Origin: Peribolospora baueri
Lineage: Eukaryota > Basidiomycota > Peribolosporomycetes > Peribolosporales > Peribolosporaceae
Assembly: GCA_029717555.1 (NCBI GenBank)
Contig: JAMDHS010000024.1
Location: forward strand, 124,001-188,000
DNA length: 64,000 nucleotides
Direction: 5' to 3'
Part shown: in pieces, positions 33,617 to 44,784 of the stretch
Layout of the letters: each line of letters starts with the position of its first letter
How positions within the stretch are numbered: position 1 is the stretch's first letter
Notes under the pieces: generated by a model
The model's database searches: none
Told to the model about the DNA's origin: nothing
Seen by the model: only the letters and a program-made list of their open reading frames with translations
Made by a program: the position numbers and the translations under genes

Positions 33617-36600
33617 CTAGTCATTATACCGGACCATGCCGCGACTAACGCTTGAAGCGGACGATGCAGGTTCGGTCCCTGATCCTCCAGTACTGGTCCC
33701 GTTTCTGGCGGCTGCAGCCTCGACGCTCGAAGAGCTGTCGTTGCTCGGCGACTCTCGTCTGCCGAGCGGATCGTCCGACGGGATGGGCACGGGCACGGGT
33801 AAGACGTGCTCGTGTCGCACCTCCTTCTGGCTAAACGCTTCGTCCTCTTCCAGAGGTACGTCCGGTTTGCATCGTTTGGTGAAGTACGACTTGAACGTGT
33901 CCAGCGTCGGGGGCAAAGGCAGATGGTGAGTGAGCTTTCGGCGGGGTTGGACGGTGAGAGCATGGCGAGCGTCCAGGGAGAGGTCGATCAGGTCGCTTGC
34001 ATGCGCGCCTTCGCTGAGCGAGAGCAACAGCGAGAGCTCTTTGCCCACTCCTGGTCCACCTTGACGCTCGTATAGCTCGAATCTGTGATGGCCACCCAGA
34101 TAAAAAGATGAGCAAACGAGACACAACTCGAGGGGTGGATAGAATTGGCTTGACATACGTGATGTGCGCGCAGTAGTCCAGCTCGACGTGAGGCTTAGCC
34201 ATTGGCAAAGTCTCGGTGAGGAGGTTAAGTAGAGTGTGGATGTGGCTTTCCTTTGTGAAGTAAAGCGCGCAAGAACCTTGTTCGCCGTCTCGCATCTCCT
34301 CCAAGTCTCCCACGATCTTTCGGAGCAGCGGCAGCGAGGTCAGCAAACCGATCTCCAACTTCTCCTCGTGGCTGATGCCGTATTCTGCCACGCAGACATA
34401 GCTGAACAGAAGGCGAGAGAGGCCGAACAAGCGGTGCAATCGGGAGACGCCTGGCGCGGTCTTTTCAGAAGGGTCGTGGAAGACGGCCTCGACGAAGGTG
34501 CGGTTGTGAAGCGCGTCGTACTTGAGGGTGTCGTATAGCTCGGAGGACTGTACAGGACAAGACAGACGCGTAGACGCGCGATCAGCCACCTACGGCAAAT
34601 TCCTTCTCGTCTAGATGTTCGCAGGAACAGACAGCAACGTACCCTGGACGGATCATATGGCTCGGAAGAAAAGTCGTCGAAGATCTTGGTCCACCGCTCC
34701 TTGAACAGAGCGGGCGTCTCTTTACAGCACCTGTAAAGCACATGCGTCGTCGTGTCGTTCAGTGGAACTGTGGACAGAGCGGGCGAGTTAGCCGCCAGAG
34801 ACATACCATCGCGACTGAATCGATTGGACATCTAGCCGCTCAAAATTGTCCTCCATGACCCGGCGCAGCGTCGTCATGAGCTCCACAATCTCCTGAGCCA
34901 CTGCCACCGGTGGCGAATAGTCGGATGGCCACCCCTCAGGGATGAGGTTCGCCGCGCCTGGCTTAAGCGACTTTTTAAGCTTCTTCTTGACGGTGTCCAT
35001 CTCCTCTTTCGCCGCGTTCGAATCGTCCAGCAAGTCCTTTCGCACGATTAACGACGGAGGCTTTCTCGAGGGAGAGTTACGCCAGTTGAGGAACGCTGAC
35101 GCAAAGATCTCTGCGCTCGCTGTTACGCGCCGTTCACTGGAGGAGTAAATCTGGGAGAAATTGATGGAGGCTAAATGAGAATGGAGGTGAAAGCGGGCTA
35201 AAGCCGGCTCATGGGAGACTCACTCGAACGTTCTTCAAGCACTCTTCGTTCATGATACGGATGTCGCGTCGCATGGTCTCGGCCAATTCCCGGCTCTGGT
35301 GTCGGGCGGCGTGCGAAAACTAAACCGTGAAACAAGAACGACAAGCTGATGAGCGCAAGGGACATCGGGGAGTGCACCATGTCCACTCGATCTGAGACTG
35401 ACCTCTCCACCCCACTTTATCACCAACTGCATCTTCTCCAGCTCATCCGTCGTCTTGCTGAACGTAGGTTTGAGCTGCGCCTTGGTGCCCGGGAGCGACT
35501 TCTTCTTCTCTAGAACCGTGATGAGGGTCTTTAACTTTTTTGCGTCCGCACCCGACAACTCGAGCGCCTTTCGTCCCGCGTCAATAACCATCTCGAGATT
35601 ATTGCGGACGATTACTTCTTCGCGGTGGCCGCGCAAGAGGTCGATGAGTGGAGCGGCCCAAAGCTCTGATACTTTGAAAGAACACTTGAGCTTCTGCTTG
35701 GGCGTTCGGTCCGCGTGGCGGAAAACTGACGGAAAAGGGCTGAAGTCAGAAAGATCCGATCATGCAGTTGATAACAACGGCCGGTACTCACCCGTAACGT
35801 GTCCCTTGAGGGTCCAGCTGGACTTCTCATTCTCTCGAGGCGAAGAGCCGCCGCTTATGCTGGGCGTACGAGGCGGCGCGATCGAATTACAGAATTTGGT
35901 CAGGATCTCAGCAGCCTTATCTACAAAGAAAAAAGACCAAATTCAGAATCGTCAACAGCTACTCCAAGGAAGCAAACGCGGCCGCCCAGAAGTCCACGCA
36001 GGTGGAAGGAACGGGAAAATCACCATAGTACTGGTCATTGCCCTTCACAAAAGACCAACCGTTCACGTCGATCACGTAGCTCTTGTTTCCGACGCGAAGC
36101 AGGTCAAAGCCGCAAACGTTCTGTTTGAAGGCCTTGCTGATGGCGCTTGCCGTGCGCTCCTCCTCAGGGGTGAGTTTGGTGATGTAGCGGATCTCCTTGC
36201 CATCAGGATTGCGTTTCACGTGACCGTCAACGACAGGAGATTTGCGCGTCTCTGCGTGAACATAAGACGGACCAATGGTGTACACCTTGATGTCCTCTGC
36301 ATTATCCACGTCCATAAATTGCTCGTAGATGAAAGAACCTTGAGTACGAGGATAGGTGAGGTTGGGATCGAAGGAAGACGACTTGTTGCCAACCTGGAAG
36401 GACGGATGAGTAGCACAGCCGGCCGTCAGCCACTGAGAAATTGGAGTGGACAGAAATCTACTCGCCTTTCGAAATAGCCGCCTGCCACCTCCACCGCGGG
36501 CCTTTGGGAAGTAGATATGAATATTGTGGTCCTCCCCGCTCACTGGCTTCTCGACGAAAGGCTTTTCCAACCTCTTTCCGTTGACGATGATCGCATCCTC

Positions 36601-37229
36601 CCCGTCCATCTTGACCTCCGTCTCCTTCCTGGGTTCGTCAAGCCGAACCCCAAGTCGCTTCCGCAAGTCCTCCGCGACCGCCGGATCCACTGAGGGGCCG
36701 CCGTCGCGATCAACCTCGATACGTTTGGGAGTTGGTACGTTGATAGCGTCAAGAATGGCGAGGACGAGGCGTCGGTCCCAGAGAACCTTTTGCATAGGCA
36801 GATCGTTGATGCATATCGGCTTTTGCAAGTCCATGTACGCGATGGCTTTGTCGAGGGGGAAGCCGGTGGAGAAGAAGGAGATGAGGAAGTCGCAGGTCGG
36901 CCAAGAGTCGACATCTGGTGTGTTTAGGGACGAATAGGGTCAGACGACGAGCGAGGGTGGCAAGAGCCAGATGCTACTGTGCACGGACAGTGTCGGCTCA
37001 CCTTCATCAAGGATGACTTTGTCACCGAAGATGGTCACGTCGAACTTGCCCGTAGAGATGAGCCGATTGAGGATGTTTTGCATGGGCTTGGACCGAGCCT
37101 AAGAGAGGAAAGGCATTTGAGTGGAGATGCCAATAAGCATGCGTGTGCGTCGCTCAAAAAACGCACCTTGCGGTCCATAGCAGCGACGCCCAGCTGGATG
37201 CGCTCGCTGCTGGAAGGGGGTGTCGCCAT
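33617..37229 (-). CDS. VIP1: Diphosphoinositol-pentakisphosphate kinase (Vip1/Asp1/PPIP5K)
   Basis: Bifunctional enzyme making inositol pyrophosphates (1-IP7/IP8), with an N-terminal ATP-grasp kinase and a C-terminal acid-phosphatase-like domain. Start [20 protein letters not shown]. Kinase part: [120 protein letters not shown] and [13 protein letters not shown]. Phosphatase part: [110 protein letters not shown] and YTIL-like HIHTLLNLL followed by LDYCAHITY. The ending is Ser/Thr-rich (RGMVRYND). More than eight exons; inner borders are approximate. It is divergent from the antiporter gene. The family is certain; the 1-kinase specificity is taken from the family. Confidence 0.93.
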
Positions 37230-37828
37230 GGCATGCTCGTGTGCAAGGTGTCACGAAGCGTAGTTGATCGAAGTTAGTCGGGATTGATATTCTGCAAGTC
37301 GCACGTTGTTGCATATATGCTGCGGCTGAAAGAAAAGACAAATGGGCGGCCTCCTCTCGCCTCAAAGACTTTAAGCGGACTAATCAAATCAACCAAATCA
37401 AATCAACCCTCTCGCCACTGGCGCCGTGATACGTTCAGCACTACCATCGCTGTTTTCACTCGTTGTGCTCTCGCGCCGGTTGGCATCGCCCGTGCTCGCT
37501 TTCTACCGGCTTTCTCCTCACGAGCTTACCTCCCGCGAGTCCCTCGCTCAGCCAGCCCCACCCGCACCTTCCGACGCACCTTCCACTGGCCTCCGCTCAC
37601 CTCAGCGGCACCTCTTCACGCATGTTCGCCCTTGCTTCGACTCCTCTTACCGTCATTGCCGTCGTCCACGCTCGCAGCGCTGCCTTTGTCGCCTTCGCGC
37701 GGCCCGCTTCCTTCGCTCAATAACACAAGCTTCTTCTCTGGCGAGACACAAGCGTTCTTTGCCTCACTCCGCTCCCCTCGTCCACTCGCCTCGTCCGCCA
37801 AATATCCTTGACGCAGCTGCGAGGCGAG
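37230..37828. other. Divergent promoter of VIP1-like and NHA1-like genes
   Basis: A 599-base spacer with an AATCAAATCAACC-type repeat near 37380-37408 (CAAATCAA units) and pyrimidine-rich DNA toward the antiporter start. Open plus-strand frames here show Ser/Leu-rich translations typical of such promoters and are not called. Confidence 0.45.
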
Positions 37829-40800
37829 ATGGTCAGCGAGGTACAAGATGTGCACACCGACGTGAGCAAGATCAGCATTGCGTACAGCGTGCTTGGCTTT
37901 TTCGTCGTCGGGTGAGTGCTGCTCTCGCCTTTTGAACTAAATTGACACTTTAATTCTCGGTGGTAAGCCATCTGCAGGACCGAGCTAAAAACATTATTTT
38001 GCTTATGCTGGCCTCGGTCTCCAGCTTCGGGCTAGTGTCTTACACTGCCAAGGAGCGCATATATCTCTCTGATCCTTGTAAGTCATAGCCTCAGCAGCTT
38101 CAGGACCTTTCAGCTTCAGATTTACCAAAAGTCTGCTTTTCCCTTCTCCGTATGCGCTCTTTCAAGTGCTCGCGACCCTGATAGGAATCATAACGGGTCC
38201 CAGGGTTCTCAATTGGATTGACCCTTTCAGCTGGTCCGACAACCCCGACACCGTGAATGAGGTTACATATCAGCTCACTCGCTTCGTCATCGGCGTCCAA
38301 GTCCTCTTTTGTGGCATTAGCTTGCCGAAGTGAGTCGCAAGCTTTCTGCGTTGACTTTTGTCGCAGGTTGGTCCTTCTCTTCAGTCACTAATCATGCCTG
38401 CTCCGCTTTGCGTCTGCTTTCATGGCTGTCCACCTGCATTGACACTTCGACGATCTATAGAGCATACCTATGGAAGTCAAGGTGAATAACTTTTGTTCGT
38501 CTTCGCTCGTCATCCAGATGTTTTTCAACAGCTGCGGAGTTACCGCTCATCTCGTTCGTTCCATTTCGTCCGTTTTCAGAGGGTCGCTTTCTATTCTTTT
38601 GGGGGCGATTATGACAGCGGCATGGTTCAGCACCGCTTTCCTTGTTTGGGCCTTCATCCCCGGCCTCTCCTTCCTTGAGAGCCTCTGCCTCGCCGCTGCA
38701 GTCACGCCAACAGACCCGGTCTTAGCCAACTCGATTACCAAGGGCCGCTTCGCTGAGAAACATGTTCCTCCAAACGTTCGAAACATCATGTGAGTGGGAC
38801 GGGCTGGGACGAGTCAATGTTGTTATTAGGCCGAGTCGGACTAACCTCCTTTCTGGTTGGCTATGCGACTATCGTACCACCACTCACAACAGCGTCGGAG
38901 AAGCGGGCGCGAACGACGGCCTAGGCTTCCCGTTTTTCTACCTCGCCCTCTACTTGCTTACACGTACGAAGGGGCCTGACGTAGGCGAAAGCATCGGCAA
39001 TGCGATTTGGCATTGGTGAGCTTTACAGTTTCTTTACGAACGTTTCTGCTCATTTTATTATGCTCACGTACGTCCTCTTCCACCAGGATCTACTCTGTCC
39101 TCATTTTCCAAATCCTCCTCGCCGTGGCCTACGGTGCGTTGGTGGGCTATATAGCGCGCAAGACGCTCCGATGGGCGGAAACGAAGAACACGATCGACAA
39201 GGAGAGCTTCTTTGCCTTCGGCCTTGGCCTCGCCATCTTCGTCCTCGGTACTACGGGCATGTTCGGCTCCGACGATATCCTCGCCTGCTTCATCGCTGGC
39301 AATAGCTTCACTTGGGACGATTGGTTCAGGGTGCGCACGGAGGACACCGAGTTCCAGGACATCATCGATAATCTCTTAAACGCGGTGAGTGAAAGCTCCC
39401 TTGTCGGGCAAAATGTTGTGCAGCGATGAAAAGGAGCGCGGCTGATATAGATGAGTTCTTGGTCATTCCTGCAGGCCGTATTTATATACATCGGCGCAAT
39501 CATCCCTTGGGAATCTTATTCAGACGCGTCTCTGCCCCTGTCACCGTGGCGCGTGGTCGTGTTGGGTATTCTAGGTAAGTATTTATGGCTCGTCCCTTAT
39601 ATAGCGACGCGTTCGTCCACTGCTCTGACTTTTATTTTGCTTTCATTGCCCTCCAGTCCTCCTTGTGCGCCGCCCTCCCTGGATCATCGCTTTGCGTTGG
39701 TTCATCCCCGCCCTGACCACGCTCTGGGAGGCCACTTTTGCCGGCTTCTTCGGTCCCATCGGTGTCGGCGCCGTCTTTTATGTGCAGGTCGCGCTGCGTG
39801 AGCTGCCCACGGATGGAAGCAGAGACCACTTGAGGCAGGTTTACGCCCCTGTGGTGTACTTCTTGGCGTTTTGCAGCATATGTGTGCACGGCATTACAAT
39901 GTGAGTGGCTGAGGCTACCGGAAGGTTTTAGACCTGCATAGAAAGGAGCAGTCGCTGACGACGACGACGCGCTTCCAGTCCCATAGCGAAGCACTCACCC
40001 AAAATCGCCCGGACCACAACCCTCACATTCACCCAGACGCTTACCCGAGCTTCTATGTCCCGCTCCAACACCGTCGTCTCCCACCAAGCATCGCGATCTG
40101 AACGCGTTGATGGTGACCATGCACCCGGCGCCCCTCCGCCTAAGCCTGCGTCTTCAATGGAGAAGCTTCTACACGCCCTGCGTCTGAAGAAGACCACGTC
40201 TGGCCCTGTCACTGCTGCCATGGTGGGCGAGCCGACGGGCGGGCGAGAGTGGTCGGGACAAGTGCCTGTGATCGAGCAGGGCGGTAGCGCGGTGGAAGGC
40301 GAGGGAGAGGAGGGGAAGAGAGTGCGTCCGAGCAGGCTTCCGCCGAAGGACGAGCTGCCGACCTCGAATTCAACTTCGTCCATAACGTCCCGCGCCAGCA
40401 CCCCTCCTTGCGGCTCTCCTCTGCACAGCCCCTTGATCGACGGTGCTGCCGATCCAACCGCGTCCGAATGGTCGTCTTGCGCAGCGCCTTATGAGCAGGA
40501 CGGCCCCATTTCCGAACGCGACTATGCGGTTGAGGAAAGCAAGCCGCGAACCCCAGATGCCGCCGACAGGCGCAAGGTAGACATGCGCGACAAGCAGGGC
40601 CAGCTAGCAAACGTGACAGCCGCCGGTGAGGGCACGTTGTCGACGCGTACGCCGCCTCGGTCTCCGCTCGCTGGCTTGCAAAACCTCACCCCTGCACGCC
40701 TGACCCATCACCATCACCATAGGGATGGGTCGGGGGTATCCGCCATGCACTTGACATCCATGGGCGGTTCAGAGTCGCCTCGCCCCAGTTCCGTGAGGTT

Positions 40801-40951
40801 TGCGCCTGAGGAGATGCTCCGGGGGACGATTGCGAGGCTGAGAGGGGAGAATGGGGAAGGCGCTGGTGACGGCTCGGGCGAACGCTCGCATGACTCGAAT
40901 TCGGGCGGCCAGCCTTTGACTGAGGACGACGTCTTCAGGAGTCGGGATTGA
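37829..40951 (+). CDS. NHA1: Nha1/Sod2-type plasma-membrane Na+(K+)/H+ antiporter
   Basis: Cation/proton antiporter exporting Na+ and K+ at the plasma membrane. First exons by splice signals: 37829-37911, 38025-38077, 38167-38329, 38461-38481 (21 bases), 38580-38789, with matching phases. Seen: VSKISIAYSVLGFFVVG, GLVSYTAKERIYLSDP, LATLIGIITGPRVLNWIDPF, EVTYQLTRFVIGVQVLFCGI, SLPKAYLWKS, SILLGAIMTAAWFSTAFLVW, the core motif AAAVTPTDPVLANSITKGRF, VGEAGANDGLGFPFFYLALY, FAFGLGLAIFVLGTTGMFGS, DDILACFIAGNSFTWDDWFR, IYIGAIIPWESY and WEATFAGFFGPIGVGAVFYV, then YFLAFCSICVHGITI. About twelve membrane helices, followed by a polar tail of about 300 residues with a HHHHH run, as in yeast Nha1. The TDP and ND residues used in ion binding are present. 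Confidence 0.93.
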
Positions 40952-41693
40952 TGACCGATTTTCCGATTGGCTCGATAGCCGGGACGGGTTAGACAAACAG
41001 CAAGTGAACGAGACTGGGGTTCGTTGGTCAGTCAAGCCAAGTCCGTCTCTAGACGGTTTACCCTTTCAGATCTTTTGTTGCGCCCGCTGTCAAATGTGAC
41101 CGCCAATATCTGCGATGGAGACGCCCGCCTTGGTGTCGTTCTTGAGACTGCCCGGTTTCATCCGGACTTCGCGCCCTCGCGTAGGTCAGGTCGGTAGGGC
41201 AGTCGTCCGTTTACAAGTGTCGACTTTTGTAGGGCACATCTTCATGCACATAAAAGATAACGTAGTTACGACACGTTTTGCTGCGGTAAGGGTAGATCGG
41301 CATGCTGAGCTCAGCTGGCCACATGACATTGTCGGTTGCCGCGGCCGCCGATCAATCGATATAGGGCCGCTCGTACCGCTCAGATGACCTCCCTGGCGGA
41401 GAGGTCGGACGGGTCAGTGGCGACTTTGAAAGGTGGAAGCGGCCGAGCCGACTTATATGTGCCATCAAGCCTCCTCTCCGTGGCCGCGGTGAGCCCACGG
41501 CCTTCTTCCTGCCCCCAACAGGATCCGTAAGACTGACCGACGTGGCCACCAAGGTGGCACTGAGGCACTCCACAAGCACCCGTCCCATTCTGCTCATCGT
41601 CCTCTTCCTCTTCTCGACCCTGCTCCAACCGACCCTCTTCGCCGTCTCACCGCCCCGTGTACCGCTACTCCAGCAACACCCTCTTGCCCGACG
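40952..41693. other. Spacer, promoter of the deacetylase gene
   Basis: Lies between two plus-strand genes and should hold the 3' end of the antiporter gene and the promoter of the next gene. Pyrimidine-rich sequence (41590-41690) precedes the next start. No gene, repeat or RNA was recognised. Confidence 0.45.
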
Positions 41694-44087
41694 ATGAGCG
41701 AGCAAGAGCTTCTCTGCTTCACCAACTGCTTCCTCGCTCTGGAGGACGGGACGCTCCTCGAGAGAAACCTTTGGGTCGATGCTGGGTCGGGCAAGATCCT
41801 TGATGCACAGGTGAGTAACGGTGACATGCAGTTTGGGAAGGAAGGCGTGGAGGTTGGTCCACTGGGCGAAAGGCGTCTCGTGTTGACTAACCTCAAGAGT
41901 TTCGCTCTGCTTCCCTGTTACCTCCAGCGGACGTTCTACGAGCTTGCCAAACGCCCGTCTCGCACCATCGACCTAGGCGGCAACATCCTCAGTCCAGGTT
42001 TCATTGACATCCAGATCAATGGGTGGGTGAAGCTAGCCGCTCTTACCCAGCTGGACGTTCCGTCTTTTCATCTTTTGCTCAAGAAACGTCTTATCTCGTT
42101 CTTTCTCGTACTCCTTATTTGTCTCCCACTTTTCCGTGAACTATCATATCAGGGCGTACGGCTTCGACTTTTCCATCTTTGACGGGGACGAAGATGCGTA
42201 CGTGAACGGGTTAAAGAAGGTGGCCGAGAAGATTGTCGAGACGGGCGTGACGAGGTGAGGGAAATATTGTAGGAATTTCCAAGTTGCGGTGCGGTGTCTT
42301 GAGCGTCGCTGAAGTTGTATGGTGTGCTCTTCCACCCTTTTTGCGGTTGTTAGCCTTGTTCCGACCATCATTGTGAGCAACGATTCACACGATCGCTCCA
42401 GCCTTGCAAGGCGAGAGCTGACCTTTCGTCTCTCCGTGTACCTATTATCCCACAGACTCAATCCAAGTCGCAGTACCCTTCTCTCCTCTCTCTCCTCCGA
42501 CCGCATTCCTTCCCCTCCTCCGCCCACATGCTAGGATGGCACGCTGAGGGGCCTTTCCTCCAACCGGCCAAGCGCGGCGCGCACGCCGCACCCTTCCTCC
42601 TCAGCGCTCCCAATGGCGTGCAGACATTCGAAGAAGTGTACGGAACGGAGGCGCTTTCAAAGGACGTCAAGGGCGTCAAGATCGTCACTGCCGCGCCAGA
42701 CGTGGAGGGCGTTTTGGGGAGCATCGGCAGTCTCGTGCAGAAGGGGGTCATTTTCTCCATCGGTCACTCGTGAGTCCGCTAAGTCATGCTGCTAGGTCCC
42801 CAGACTTTCTCCCATCTTGTCGCTCACATTCCCTCTCTTTTCATGTCACTTATCTCTCCTGCTCCATTAAGTCTGGCCACCTCGGCGCTCTCCACCTCTG
42901 CCGTCCTCGCGGGTGCGCGACTCGTCACGCACCTCTTCAATGCCATGCCACAACTCCACCATCGCGACCCTGGGATCATCGGTCTCCTCGGCTCCGGAGG
43001 ACCCGCGTCCACCTGGCCGGGCGATCACTCGGCTGCGTCGACAGAAGCAGCGAAGCGGAACAGCAGCTCGGTCTCTCTCGCCAAGAAGGCGGGCATGGCT
43101 CGCGCCGTGGCCGAAGGGAACGCGACCAAAGCGACAATCCCGCACGAAGCACTGGAGGAGATGGTGGTGGACGACAAGCTGACGAGCCCGGGACCTGTAG
43201 ACAATTCTACAATCCGGGCAGTGCAGGACGACGTGTTGGAGCGGTCTGCGAAGGAAGGCAGGACGTTCGAGAGACCTTTTTACTCTATCATCGTCGATGG
43301 TATTCATTCGCATCCGAACAGCGTGCGGGTGAGTCGTCTCGTCTCTTTCTGTTGAGAGGAGGGGGAGACGTCTTCTCAGATGCAAACGAATCAGAGAGAT
43401 TGACGTTCTTCGTGTCGCTCGTGTGTTCCGCTTTAAACAGCTCGCCTATGCAGCACACCCAGATGGTTGCATCTTGGTCACGGACGGTGAGCCCATGCGA
43501 GCAAAGCACTCGAGCGATGCTCCCCCTCCTCCATCGAAGAACTGCACTGACAACTCATCTTCCTATCCTGTCTATATCCACCCGGTCCTCGACAGCCATG
43601 TCGATGCTCGACCCTCACCTTCCCGATGGCGTGCATGACTGGCGAGATGGAAGGCGGCTCGTAAAGCAGGGCGACAGGCTGTTCATTGAAGGGACGGATA
43701 CGCTTGCTGGAAGGTACGTTGCGCTTGGACCAAACGTCAGATGCATCTGCTGGTCTACCTCTAGCCATGCTGTCAAAATCACCGTCCGCTTACACTACTT
43801 TCGTTCCTCTCTCTTTCTTCCCTTCCACACGTCCATCTCCCGCTCTCCCCAGCGTGGTAACGATGGAGACGTGCGTGCGCAACTTCTCTCTATTCACTTC
43901 CTCTCCGCTCAGCAAGGCCATCGTCTGCGCCACGATGCATGCTGCCAAGTGTCTGGGCATCGAGAACGAGAAAGGTACACTGAGGGCGGGGGCGGATGCG
44001 GATCTCGTCGTGCTCGACAAGACGACGGGTAAGGTTATCTCCACGTGGATCGGGGGTAGGAAAGTGTATACGGCCGAAGCCAAGTAA
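41694..44087 (+). CDS. N-acetylglucosamine-6-phosphate deacetylase
   Basis: NagA/DAC1-type metallohydrolase that removes acetate from GlcNAc-6-phosphate in chitin/GlcNAc catabolism. Start [20 protein letters not shown]. Seen in order: [46 protein letters not shown] followed by a 19-base exon (42354-42372) giving [50 protein letters not shown] (metal/substrate His), [50 protein letters not shown] with the catalytic Asp, and [21 protein letters not shown] Ser/Ala-rich insert (about 60 residues, 43000-43250) is absent from bacterial NagA. About nine exons. Metal-binding Glu, both His and the catalytic Asp are present, so the enzyme should be active. Confidence 0.92.
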
Positions 44088-44784
44088 GCGCGCGGCGGTG
44101 TCAAACCCCTCTTTCCCTCTTTGTGTGTCGCCTGCCTCGGGCGCCGACCTATTCCACGTTCTGTATTTCGTCTACTTGTCGTGTGTAGATGACTAGAAAA
44201 TTGCGCTTGAGCTTGAGCAGCGACGAGAGCAGTCGTTCGTAGAGATGAAGCCTATGCCACCGGCAAGACGCTCGACCTGATCGCTGGGAATCTTGCGGGA
44301 GTACTCTGGCCGCAGCACCGGAATCAAACGACGTCCCCGTTCCTCCCCGGCTGTCATCACTTCGTAGGCCGGTTGTCGGGACGGCGAGCGGAGAAAGGAC
44401 GAGGCGGACGGAGATGGGCGACGTTGACGACGACTACGAGGACGACGACGACGATGCATCGAGCGCCCTTAATATGCAATCCCATCAGTCCTCGTGTGGC
44501 GAACAAAATAGAAATCCATCGGCGCTTCCTCCATCACCTCTCGGCCGACCTGCTTCCGTCTTGAATTGAATACTTCGTTTGAGCAGTCGTGAGCAATCTA
44601 CCATTTCTTCCTCTTCACATCCCCGCCCAGACAGACCGCCACACCCGACATCGCCTCTTCCGACTCCGCGACAACAACACCTTTCTCACTCAGGGCCGCT
44701 CGGCCCGCTACAAGCCTTTCGCCACCCACTTTCAGTCACTGATCCAGCCTGCTTCCGGCTTCCGTCCTCCGTCCTCCGTCCTCT
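44088..44784. other. Spacer, promoter and leader of the dioxygenase gene
   Basis: Separates two plus-strand genes. A short direct repeat of CCGTCCT units (44762-44782) lies just before the next start, and GACGAC-rich DNA at 44420-44460 is low-complexity. No gene was supported. Confidence 0.4.
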